64,000 nt of DNA from Leptasterias polaris (lineage: Eukaryota > Echinodermata > Asteroidea > Forcipulatida > Asteriidae): NCBI GenBank assembly GCA_037783415.1, contig JAZGTN010000117.1, forward strand, positions 310,001-374,000, written 5' to 3'. Numbering within the stretch: the first letter of the stretch is position 1; each line of letters begins with the position of its first letter. The notes under the pieces were generated by a model. That model made no database searches. It was not told the origin of the DNA and saw nothing but the letters and a program-made list of their open reading frames with translations. The position numbers and the translations under genes are program-made. Below are positions 55,141-64,000 of this stretch, piece by piece.

Positions 55141-57282
55141 ATGCCATTCAATGTTTGTAACAAATCCATTGCCATAAAAATGGGTAGAGCTAGACGCGGC
55201 ATTTTCAAGATGCAAAAAACTTGGTTCAAGCCGAAAAATAAATTTAATTCACTACAAGACAAAGGCAGTGAAACTCAAAGTATACCTACACCACGGTATG
55301 TCAGGCCAACCCATCAGCAGTTGAGTTTAGCCGCCCCAAATACGGAGCGAGGAGATTTCTGCCACATTGCAGCACAGATGGAACAAGACAACCGCAGAAA
55401 TGTGATGCTCCTTCGCCCAAAAGTTGTAGAAATGGCTCCAGTTGACAAGATCCAGCTCAAGGGAGTGATCCCAATAGCCAACAAATGTGGCCAGCCACTG
55501 CCCAAGAGAGGAACTGATCACCAAGGAGGAGGTTATCGTTTTGTAGACATCAACTCAGCTCTAGAGCTGGGTGCACAAGCTGTACTTGATCATCAACAAA
55601 CACATCCTAAGTGTGATGGTCAACCTAAACTATTGGCTGAGGCAGAAGAGCGTAGAGGTTTAGCCGTCTCAGAGGTAATGTCCTGCAAAAAGTGTGGTTT
55701 TAAAACACAAAAGACAAAACTTTACAGTGAGATAGCTAACGAGGGTAGGAAGCGGGGACGACGCACTGCAACCCCAAACATGTCTTTCCAAGTTGGCCTG
55801 CAGAACACTGGCATTGCAACCGCAGGTGCGAGGAGGCTCTTGACATCAATGGACACAGCTGTACCATGCACTAGTGGGCTGCAAAAAATTTCGAACAAAT
55901 GTGGTGAAATTATCAAAAATGAAAATATCAGAGACATGGCAGACAAGAGGAAACTAGTGAAAGACATCCGTGAGCTCCAAGGCTTTGAACGAGAAAGTCC
56001 AATTGCAGTTGAAATGGACAGGCAGTATAATAATCCCCTGCGCAACTGTAGGAAAAAAAACCCATTTGTTCCTGCAACACAGACAAGAGACACCGTGTGC
56101 GAGAACGCAACTACTTCAAAGTTTGTTATAATGTACCATCAAGAAAACAAGCTTTGTAAAAGTGGTGAAATGTCACCATCATCATTCGGTCAACAATGCA
56201 CATCCGCTAAGCACGGCGACAAGTGCACAGCTACTCGTCCAGCGCATTTCAATATGGGAGATGAGAGAGAAGGGGGTGTTCGATGTGCGACTAAACTTTT
56301 GGAGTGCACGGAACCAGTTCTTGTGGATAGAATAACAACAGACGCTGACGGCTGTCTAGCAAAAGGAATGAATTCTGTCATGAGAAGAAGAACGGGAAAG
56401 GAAATGGAAAGTCTGCTGGACCCATCCCACTTGAACCGCTCGCTTTGTGCGGCAGTCAGCCGAGCAAACTTTAGCAGTGACATGTTCCCTGGGAACAGTG
56501 CAAGAGACCGAAACAGAGTACAGGACCGATTTGCTGATGACGTGAGTCACAGAGCACAGGCTGAGGCACACCATATTTCCATTAAATGCGGAAATGACAC
56601 AGCAAGCATGAAAAGACTGGCTGCAAAGGCGATTGATGCAATTCCGAACTGCTACATGGGAGACCATGAGAAATGCAAACAAAATTCTCATGTTTGCAAC
56701 GGTAAATACAAGTACCCATACCTCTCTCGCTATGTCCGCGGCAGATTTATTTTAACATCTAAAGATGAGGAAATCTTAAAAACAATTTTGGAAAAACGCA
56801 TAGGAGACGAAGCGATAGAGAGAACCAAGTACAGAACAAGTTCCCAGAAGTCTGAATCCATGAATCATGCCTACGCCATGACAAATCCAAAAGGAACACT
56901 AACCTTTTCAAGGAACGGAGCTTCAAGAGATCACAGCGCCATCCATCTGGTGAACAACCAACATGCAAACTCTATTATCAAAAAGTGTGAGGCAACTCAT
57001 TGCCCCATTACTGCTGGATCACCCGCTGCAAAAGCCCTCGATGCAATGGACAAAAAACAACAATATCACAAAAAACATGTTATGGGAAAGATCTACAAAA
57101 AGCGACGAGCACAGTGTCGAGCTGAACGATATCACACTTACTATGCTAAAAAAAATTTGTATCAACCTGGCCAACTAAATCCAAAGTCACAGGACACTAA
57201 CTCATCGTATAACTATGAGGGGCCAAAGATTCACAAGGAGCACAATTACAGCAGAATGTTCTCAAAATGGAAAAACCGATAG
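55141..57282 (+). CDS. Mutator-like transposase, array copy 6
   Basis: Final complete copy, 28 G in its unit, protein identical to the others. It is followed by about 590 bases of I sequence and the terminal S. Confidence 0.78.
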   Translation: MPFNVCNKSIAIKMGRARRGIFKMQKTWFKPKNKFNSLQDKGSETQSIPTPRYVRPTHQQLSLAAPNTERGDFCHIAAQMEQDNRRNVMLLRPKVVEMAPVDKIQLKGVIPIANKCGQPLPKRGTDHQGGGYRFVDINSALELGAQAVLDHQQTHPKCDGQPKLLAEAEERRGLAVSEVMSCKKCGFKTQKTKLYSEIANEGRKRGRRTATPNMSFQVGLQNTGIATAGARRLLTSMDTAVPCTSGLQKISNKCGEIIKNENIRDMADKRKLVKDIRELQGFERESPIAVEMDRQYNNPLRNCRKKNPFVPATQTRDTVCENATTSKFVIMYHQENKLCKSGEMSPSSFGQQCTSAKHGDKCTATRPAHFNMGDEREGGVRCATKLLECTEPVLVDRITTDADGCLAKGMNSVMRRRTGKEMESLLDPSHLNRSLCAAVSRANFSSDMFPGNSARDRNRVQDRFADDVSHRAQAEAHHISIKCGNDTASMKRLAAKAIDAIPNCYMGDHEKCKQNSHVCNGKYKYPYLSRYVRGRFILTSKDEEILKTILEKRIGDEAIERTKYRTSSQKSESMNHAYAMTNPKGTLTFSRNGASRDHSAIHLVNNQHANSIIKKCEATHCPITAGSPAAKALDAMDKKQQYHKKHVMGKIYKKRRAQCRAERYHTYYAKKNLYQPGQLNPKSQDTNSSYNYEGPKIHKEHNYSRMFSKWKNR

Positions 57283-57872
57283 AGTGTAACTCTAATTGAA
57301 TCACTTGACTTTTCCGGAAACTTGACATTCATAATAATGCAATGTTTACACCTCCCCCACTCTTCTTGTTCAGTTATTAGTTAATACCAACCATGCCATG
57401 CATGTAATGTATGATGATGATGTTTACAACATGTTTATTTCTTCCTAATTGAGGAAGCAACCAGCCGCTGTTGACCCATGATTTTCTTGAAAGTGACTTA
57501 CCATCACAGTCTCATCAAATAGTCATACACGATAGTCGTACCGTCGATCGTAGTTTGTCCCGTCTTACACACTGTATACTGACTGTTAAGTGTGTAGGAA
57601 TAGGATGCCTAAAAAAAAAGCAAGCCACTCTTTGAAAACGTTGAATTATTCTGTTAACAAGTGACAATGTTATTGCTATCTATATTTTATTATAATTACT
57701 GTTTGCAGCCAGAGGAGTGATGTTTTCACGAACAATTAAAAAAAACGGCGATAACTGACGAAAGAAGTCTCAAACAACTCATTTCTGTCACGCCTGCAAT
57801 TGTAAACAAACGGCAGACATGTTTAAATCCCAACAAAAATGGCTGCAAGGGCGCCACCATGTTGTATATATA

Positions 57873-58352
57873 GGGCGCACCCCTCTAAATGATCTCCCAT
57901 AGGAACCAATGCTAAATGATAATTATTCAAAAATACTCAAAAAATCGTGTAAGTCTCTCAGCCTCTTGAAAACCAATCAGACATATTTCCGGACAACTAA
58001 ACTTCAGAATTCTTTTCAATTTTTGGCAGGTCAGCCGTTTGGAATTTTTGCTAACTACCCCAGAAGAAAAAAACACGATTTTTTTTTTTTTTCAAAAACC
58101 GACTTGCTGCCAGTTTTCGTGAAGCACTTCTCCACTTCCCCGGTCAAATAGGGCCAACTTTAACGCCTAAATTTATCAAGTCTCCTCAAAAGTTGAAGCA
58201 CAGAACCCCCAGGTTGTGATAGATTTTTATATTTACACAATCTATTAATTGCATGACCCCCAAAACGTTATAATTAAAAATAAGTTGTGGGTTTACAAAT
58301 TATGATAAGTAGCTTGGCGCATTAATTCTGGCTTATTTAGTGTGGTGCACCC
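57873..58352 (+). repeat. S segment 7, right end of array
   Basis: Full 480-base S. Its right inverted repeat ends in CACCC and the next bases are TTCG, the host target copy, where internal S segments have TATA. Confidence 0.9.
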
Positions 58353-58994
58353 TTCGGATCGCACAGGGGAAAAAATCAAGGCAAGGGCAGAAGTGCGCAT
58401 CGTTACACTATCCAACTACTTCTTTCAGTAGATATGAGCGTCAGTGTATGCCTATGGAATTGTACTTAGAGAGATGTTTGGCTGGTGTTGTTTGAGTCAA
58501 CAGTTTGAGCAAAGTTTATGGGACTTTCTAATGTTTTTGTGGCCATGTTTTTTGTAGGATTTGTGGTTTTTTGGAAGTTTAAAAAGGGCGGACTAGGCCT
58601 AATCAATTTTTTTAAAAGACACACTAAACTTACACAAACAATTGGAAATTTTACTGCTGTTTAATTTTACTGGTCTAGAACGTCTGGATATACTAGGCCT
58701 ATTAAGTCAATGGGCTAGTATTCTTTATGGACAATAAAAAGGAGTGTGCAATATTATTATCAGGCCGATCCCTCCCGGTATTATGTAAAATTAATAAAAA
58801 AATAAAATAAAACGGGGGTGGGGGGGGGGGGGGGGGCTCCATGCGGTTTCATTTGCCAGTTTCGTCACGTGGTTTCATCATGCAGGGGTGGGGGAGGAGC
58901 AGCAGATACTCGAGGCTGCAAATCGAATCTACCGAATCGATAAAAATGAGCGTTTAGTAGGCTAATAGGGGAACTTAGAATAGGTCCTATGTCC

Positions 58995-59172
58995 ACGGAC
59001 GGTACAGGTGAACTGTAAAGTAGCTAAGCGAAACAAAAAGTATATGCTTACCAGAATAAGTTCACACCAGCCAAAATAGCATGTCAATATCCAGATGTAA
59101 CATTTGTGAGTGCTACCCATGCTTAGTTTTGCTGAGCAGGAATCTGTTAGGCAGGTCTAGGCCTATGAGATT
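58995..59172. repeat. GGGCCCAATTTCAT-family MITE, strongly diverged
   Basis: Only the interior is clear: 'aagtagctaagcgaaacaaaaagtatatgcttaccagaataag..accagccaaaatagcatg'. The termini are mutated (GTGAACTGTAAAG / CCTATGAGATTGTGC). Confidence 0.6.
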
Positions 59173-60639
59173 GTGCTTACATGCCGCACAGAACAGGTAG
59201 ATCAGAGTGTGGCTTTAAGCAGAAAATAATTCTGAATAAGCAGAAAATATTATTTAAATTTTGTCTGCTAAGTAACACAATTAAGAATCACTTATATTTT
59301 GTACATGTAAAATGGTATTTCGCTGGTAAAACTTTTTTGTGTAAGCATCATTTTGTTGTGCTTAGCCACTTTTTATAGCAGTTATAAATGAATATGGGCC
59401 ATGTGCCAAAAGCTGGATGGCCTTGTTTGCCGAAAAAATGCTAATTTCATTTTTTTTTCTGCGAAAAAAAAAAATTTCATGAGGAAGGCATTACAAAATA
59501 ATTCTAACGCCTTATTGAAAAAAAAAAAAATAACAAACGCGCAAATATTTTACTGGAAAAATATGCAACTAGCCGTGATTTTAGTGGCTTAGCCTGGTGC
59601 CATTAACCGATTATGCCGACTCGATCGTCAGGCAAGTCGAGTATTCGGTTTTTTCCCTCGTGTGCCATTTTCCAACAAGTCCGAGCAGGCCGCTGTCACT
59701 GGATTTTCTGTGATTTGGAAACAGACTTTTCTTGGGTAAGTTTCTTTTTTCCCCCCTGAAAGTAACATAGCTAATATAAGAACATTTGCTCATTGTATGG
59801 ATCACATTTTGAGCAAAGGATCAATTGTAATTTCTAAGGATGTCTTGTTTTTAAAGTTGACTTTGAAATGGTCTGCCCTGTGGGGCAAAAAAGTCACAAT
59901 TAAGTATTATTGCAGTATTGGCGGCAATGCAATTTTTCCCCGCCGACTTTTCTCGCAACTGACGTTCCACTTTTCAATTCTATCTTAATCTGGCCATGTA
60001 CTAGGTAGGGAAAAGACTTGCATTTGGGATCTTGGGCAGGCATAGGGATAGATTTTTCAATTCGATTGTTTTGTTTACACAAGCTTTGATGGCGGTATTT
60101 TGGTTTTATAAGTCTTATTTGCTGAAGTTATGCTACATTTTGTCGGCTCTTCTGGGTTTTGCACTTACGGAGAAACGAATCTGTGAAAAGAAAAATCATT
60201 AAGAAATTTTTCACAGGTTTTTAATTTAATCATTGGACCCAAATAAAATTAAAATGACTACAAATGCTTTTAAAAACTCTGGATTTCTTTAGTTTTGGTC
60301 TTTATTTGCAAGTTAGCCATCAAGAGAAAGTGCAACTGTATGAAAAAAGTTGGGTTTTTTTGTCATTCTGGTGGTGAAAACTGGTTTTTCACAAGGATTG
60401 TTGATAAACAGTTTTTAAAACAAATGGCACTCTCTTGCATTTATGCACAATTCATTGAGATGATCTGGCGAGTAACTTTGGCAAAATGATGGGCAGGGGC
60501 AGCACAGATTTATTTTGATATCAGCTTCATTTGTTGCAAATTTTTGGTGTACATGGATATCACAATAATGATCCAAATTAATCATCACTCGGTAAACCGT
60601 ATGTTAAACCGTGTAAAGAATTTTCCTAGCTTTGATTCT

Positions 60640-60735
60640 GGTCTTTTAAAACAAATTCTGATCCAGTAAACATTTTATGAGCTACTAGCCCTGTGGTCTT
60701 GTGGATTTCCTCCCTAATTCGAGCCATGATGCTTT
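60640..60735. repeat. Right-end fragment of the CAGGGCTCAAATTT-family MITE
   Basis: 'tggtcttttaaaacaaattctgatccagtaaacattttatgagctac.agccctgtggtcttgtggatttcctcc..aattcgagcc' parallels 11595-11686, with the terminal CCCTG mutated to CATG. Confidence 0.6.
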
Positions 60736-61003
60736 AAGCATAATCAGTTTACTAGTGCAGTCCTCAGTTTAACAGATTAAAACAAAAACATGCTGTTGGA
60801 GTTTGATGGGTTGGGGATCATGGTTTTGGTTATGAATTTTCAGGGATGTGATTTCTCCGATTTTAACCGGAAATCAGGGTTTTTTTGCCCCCCCAAAAAG
60901 AAATCCGTTTTTTGTTTTGCCCCCCCTCCCCCAATTATTTTTTTTTTAAACTTAAGATCAAACTCATTTAAAAAATGAAAATAAAACCATATATAACGCA
61001 CCA

Positions 61004-61151
61004 GGGGTCGATTTCACAAAGCTCTAAGATTCATCTTAAGATGAGTTATCAGTATTACCATAGTGATTTGTATTGTGACATCACTCTTTGCTAAGCAACT
61101 GCGATGGATTTGCAGTTACGATCAATCTTAACTCTTTGTGAAATCGAGCCC
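61004..61151. repeat. GGGGTCGATTTCACAAAG foldback MITE
   Basis: Left GGGGTCGATTTCACAAAGCT and right CTTTGTGAAATCGAGCCC are inverted, about 148 bases apart. It shares its general design (GGGYYYRATTTCAYARAG) with the GGGCCCAATTTCAT family and may be a distant branch. Confidence 0.75.
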
Positions 61152-61860
61152 AGATTGCAGAGTGTGGCTTTTAAAACCAAAGACAAATGTTATTAGTGGG
61201 CTTCTTGCTTGCTTGCGCTCAGAGTTCAGTTTTGTTTAACAGCCTATCACATCCCTGTATGATACATCAAGCAGTTCACAAAGTGACATACATGTATGTG
61301 TTTAAGAATGAATTACAGAAGGAATCGGAACTGTAAAGGTTAATAAAGTTTATCAAATTCAGTGGGCTTTAATAGAATAACATACTTAATGTATGTAATT
61401 TGTTCAACATGTGGGTAACTTTTGTTACCAGTGGGTACCATCTTTCGTATCGTTTTTCCCATATCGGGTATCTCTTGTTAGTATTTGTAGTTTCTACTTT
61501 GTTTGCTGCACAAAGCAGATTTTAATTTTATTTTATGAATACCATGTTTAGCAGTGTAGATACTAAATCCCCCCAAAAATATATAATCAGAACAAAAGTC
61601 ATGTTTTGGTAGTTTACATAGTCTGTTACAGTCACATTGCTTACTTTTTGGAGCCACACATATTTCACTGATGCCATGAACTGACAACATTGTGTACAAA
61701 CCCACTTCCCCACTTTTTCATATTCTTTTAATGTATAAACAATATTCAACATGGTCAACAACTTCATGAAGTTGCAACACTTTCAGATTTGTACTTTTTA
61801 AATTACATATTCCCGGTCATACTGAACCAGAAATTGGTCAGGCCCCCTGGTACACAGCAG

Positions 61861-62690
61861 GGCTCAAATTACAACATTTTTAGGGCAAGGCCACTTTGTC
61901 CTTGGAGCAGGTCAAATTTTGAAGGGTACCAAGGCCAGTAGATAGCTCATCAAAATCAAAATAAAACCATAATGCATGCCTTTTTTATCATTGATTAAAA
62001 CTATACTATCTATACTGAACAAGTTTAGTTACCTTAAAAACAAAAATTTAATTTGCAAAAATTATTAACAATTTGAAAATTGGCCAGACCCAATGAAGCA
62101 ATTTGCATAAATAAGATATTGATAAATATATCTTATTCATAAATAAATCATAAAAGTATAATTCTACCTCCACAGCACATTTCAACACACTTTCTAGGTT
62201 AGAACACACCCACTCCTAAAGGTCACAAAACCAAGGCATAAAACCACAAAGACAGGCACAAGTGGCTTGTCTTTTGAGTGAAGCAAGAGTATTACAAACC
62301 TATACATTGTTTAACAATCTGCAGAGGATTAAGATAAGAGGTAATTGGATCTCAATAGGAGTGTCAATCATTCTCTCAGGACATGTCTAGATAGTGTCTG
62401 GGGTAAAGAAAAGGTCTGCCAGATTTTTTTTTTTACTGTGGGCTTTCTTTGGGTAGAAAAGTTTGTTTTTTCTTAATGATTGACAACTTCGGTGACATTT
62501 GCGGCAGCCAGCGCTTCGACACTGAAAATGTTTGTAAATAATTGAACTTCTATTGAAAAGGGCACAATGGCTAACTGGGATTATAGGGCACCTTATGGCC
62601 GTGAAGAAGCTAATTTTTTGAGGGACACCACAGCCAGTTACAAGGGCATGGACAGCACTGGCCAACTGGCTGCCGTGTAATTCGAGGCAT
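61861..62690. repeat. Possible longer member of the CAGGGCTCAAATTT family
   Basis: Starts CAGGGCTCAAATTACAAC and may end at 'gtaattcgaggcatga' near 62690, a degraded inverse. The left part repeats 'aggccagtag..' motifs like those at 11330-11400. The right boundary is uncertain. Confidence 0.4.
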
Positions 62691-63783
62691 GACACAGATT
62701 TCAGGTCAATTCTGACCAGTGAGTGTACGTTCTTAAGAAATGTATTTTTTTGTGTTGCCTGGAAAGTTCAGTAAATCTAATAGATGTTGTTTTTTTGCAT
62801 CAGGGATAAAGAATATAATTTTGTTTTTTTACCTTTACACCGATGTTTTTTAAGCACTATATACTCAGTACTTACCCGAGTTCTGTGAAAATCAAACCCA
62901 AGTTGTGCTTCAAATGAACCGAGTCCAAACAACATTTTGTCCCACATAAAAAATAGTGTAAAGATAGATAAAAACTCCTGGGCAGAACCCTGCTGAATGG
63001 GTAAATTTGTCTTGGTAAACAAATTTCCATCCACAATTTGGACTATAATCAACATTCTAAACTTATCTTGCTAATTGTACGAGAAATTTACTGCAGATAT
63101 CGTCACCGCTTTCACGAAGAGGCAATTTAGGCCATTCAACAAAACTTTCATGTTTGGAGAAATCCACGTTTGAAGTTAAGCTATTTTTGAAATCACTGTT
63201 TCGGACACTGTTTTTTATTGAAACGCTGACATTTTTCCAAGCATGAAAGTGGAGATCTTAAATCATGCAAATCTGTTGCTATTTTAATTATATATAGTTA
63301 GTTTAATTATTGAGTAATTAACTGTTAAACACAAGTTTCCCTTTGTGAAAACTTCAAAACGAGGTCTGTGTGCAGCGCGTCGTGAGCGCGTCGTGTACAA
63401 GCCAATGCGTAAACGACGAGTGTCTGTTTGTGAAAACTAAAATTTATATAGGTCACACAAATTGTCTCTTCGTGAAAACTGAAAACGCAGAGTAGCCTTT
63501 ATTGGCACCGTGCCAGCGCTATGTACTTCAATGTAACAATTACCAAATCTAAATGTGGCTGTTCGTGAAAACGCAAAACAGACAGTTTGGGAAAATGTTC
63601 CTTGTGCTAATTAGTGTAATTAGAAAAGTATAACGTTTAATCACTTGAAACTTGGGGAAAATGTTGACCCCTGCATGATAAACGCCTCGCGCAAGCGCTT
63701 GGTACCTCGCTTCGCTCGCTCCTCGCTACACTCGTCTGTGAAAATTAACCGGTTCTTAAACCTCTGGTCACAACACTGCCCAT

Positions 63784-63922
63784 ATATTATTAAAATAGTT
63801 TTCAATATTTTTTAAATGATAATCTTCTTTCTCTTTTACCCTTGGATTTAGGATTGGCCTTTGTGTAGTTTTGTGAATTTTCACCAATATATTATTAAAA
63901 TAGCTTTCAATATTTTTTTTAA
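63784..63922. repeat. Direct repeat pair of about 32 bases, 104 bases apart
   Basis: ATATTATTAAAATAGTTTTC at 63784 recurs with one change at 63888 (TAGCTTTC), each followed by 'aatatttttt'. Probably a local duplication. Confidence 0.7.
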
Positions 63923-63925
63923 TCC

Positions 63926-64000
63926 AGTGTTCTCCAACCTATAGAAAAGACGTGGCGCACCGCCACGCTTTCTTCGGCGCGCGCCACGCTTTATAATTGC
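63926..64000. repeat. Start of a possible hAT-like element cut by the window edge
   Basis: CAGTGTTCTCCAACCTATAG has the CAGTGTT..CCAACC form common at hAT termini, followed by a GC-rich hairpin (gtggcgcaccgccacgc / cgcgcgccacgc). The other end is outside the window. Confidence 0.35.

Larger units (their letters stand above)
33047..58352 (+). mobile_element. 25.3 kb tandem composite transposon array, S-(I-S)x6
   Basis: Seven 480-base S segments alternate with six I segments of about 3.65 kb. Unit starts: 33047, 37181, 41319, 45457, 49595, 53734 and a final S at 57873. The array begins exactly at the left inverted repeat of S (GGGCGCACCCCTCTAAAT) and ends exactly at the right one (ATTTAGTGTGGTGCACCC), with TTCG on both sides (33043-33046, 58353-58356). 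Unit lengths 4134, 4138, 4138, 4138, 4139, 4139 are fully accounted for by the poly-G tract in I. The six encoded proteins are identical. Near-identity implies very recent amplification, or possibly an assembly artefact that only long reads could exclude. Confidence 0.92.
58353..64000. other. Region right of the array, no supported gene
   Basis: This would be the DNA that lay directly upstream of GIT before the array inserted. It holds a G run near 58813-58836, repeat fragments listed separately, T- and A-rich tracts and, at 63337-63570, four scattered 'tcgtgaaaac'-type motifs. Open frames are short, AT-driven and without recognisable domains. An upstream 5' UTR exon of GIT or a divergent gene cannot be excluded. 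Confidence 0.5.

Noticed and set aside
33047..58352. Satellite DNA, rDNA-like or CRISPR-like array
   Set aside because: The unit is about 4.1 kb with a 713-codon transposase and terminal inverted repeats; no rRNA-like sequence and no short repeat-spacer pattern.
33047..58352. LTR retrotransposon with S as LTRs
   Set aside because: S starts and ends with 18-base inverted repeats and not TG...CA, and the encoded protein shows a DDE transposase arrangement with no reverse transcriptase, protease or gag motifs.
62387..62695. 102-codon minus-strand frame right of the array
   Set aside because: No domain recognised; ends coincide with the degraded right end of a repeat, and Lys/Phe runs reflect homopolymers.

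Overview
This is animal nuclear DNA: one host gene split into many short GT-AG exons, long introns full of small transposons and tRNA-derived SINEs, and one very large tandem transposon array. The repeat families (a 'GGGCCCAATTTCATAGAGC' foldback family and a TTAA-flanked 'AGGCACTGAACACGTTTGG' family) match what I remember from sea-star genomes, so an asteroid echinoderm is my best guess. That guess rests on memory and no search was run.

Positions 2935-32777, minus strand, hold what looks like a complete GIT gene (ARF GTPase-activating scaffold, GIT1/GIT2 family). I could place 19 coding exons with consistent phases, giving about 783 codons: a zinc-finger ArfGAP domain with its arginine finger, ankyrin repeats, two Spa2-homology segments, an acidic linker, a coiled coil and a C-terminal focal-adhesion-targeting domain. 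One 48-base exon is tentative. The introns carry SINEs, several MITE families, minisatellites, a LINE remnant split by a TA-flanked transposon, a hAT-type element with a perfect 8-base target duplication, and a near-perfect hairpin element with a 10-base duplication. An ETS-type and a CRE-like motif lie just upstream of the start codon.

Positions 33047-58352 hold the most unusual object: a 25.3 kb array S-(I-S)x6. S is a 480-base sequence with 18-base imperfect terminal inverted repeats. I is about 3.65 kb and encodes an intact 713-residue Mutator-like DDE transposase. Seven S and six I copies alternate. The six predicted proteins are identical, and every unit-length difference is explained by one poly-G tract (23, 27, 27, 27, 28, 28 Gs). 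The whole array is flanked by a 4-base direct repeat TTCG, while each internal S is flanked by a different 4-base repeat, TATA. So S behaves as a mobile unit with a 4-base target duplication, and the array as a whole sits between S ends. This suggests S inserted into a circular or tandem I molecule and the multimer was then inserted about 270 bases upstream of the GIT start codon.

Positions 58353-64000 contain repeat fragments and low-complexity tracts; I find no exon there that I can support. Positions 1-2934, downstream of GIT, likewise show mostly repeats.
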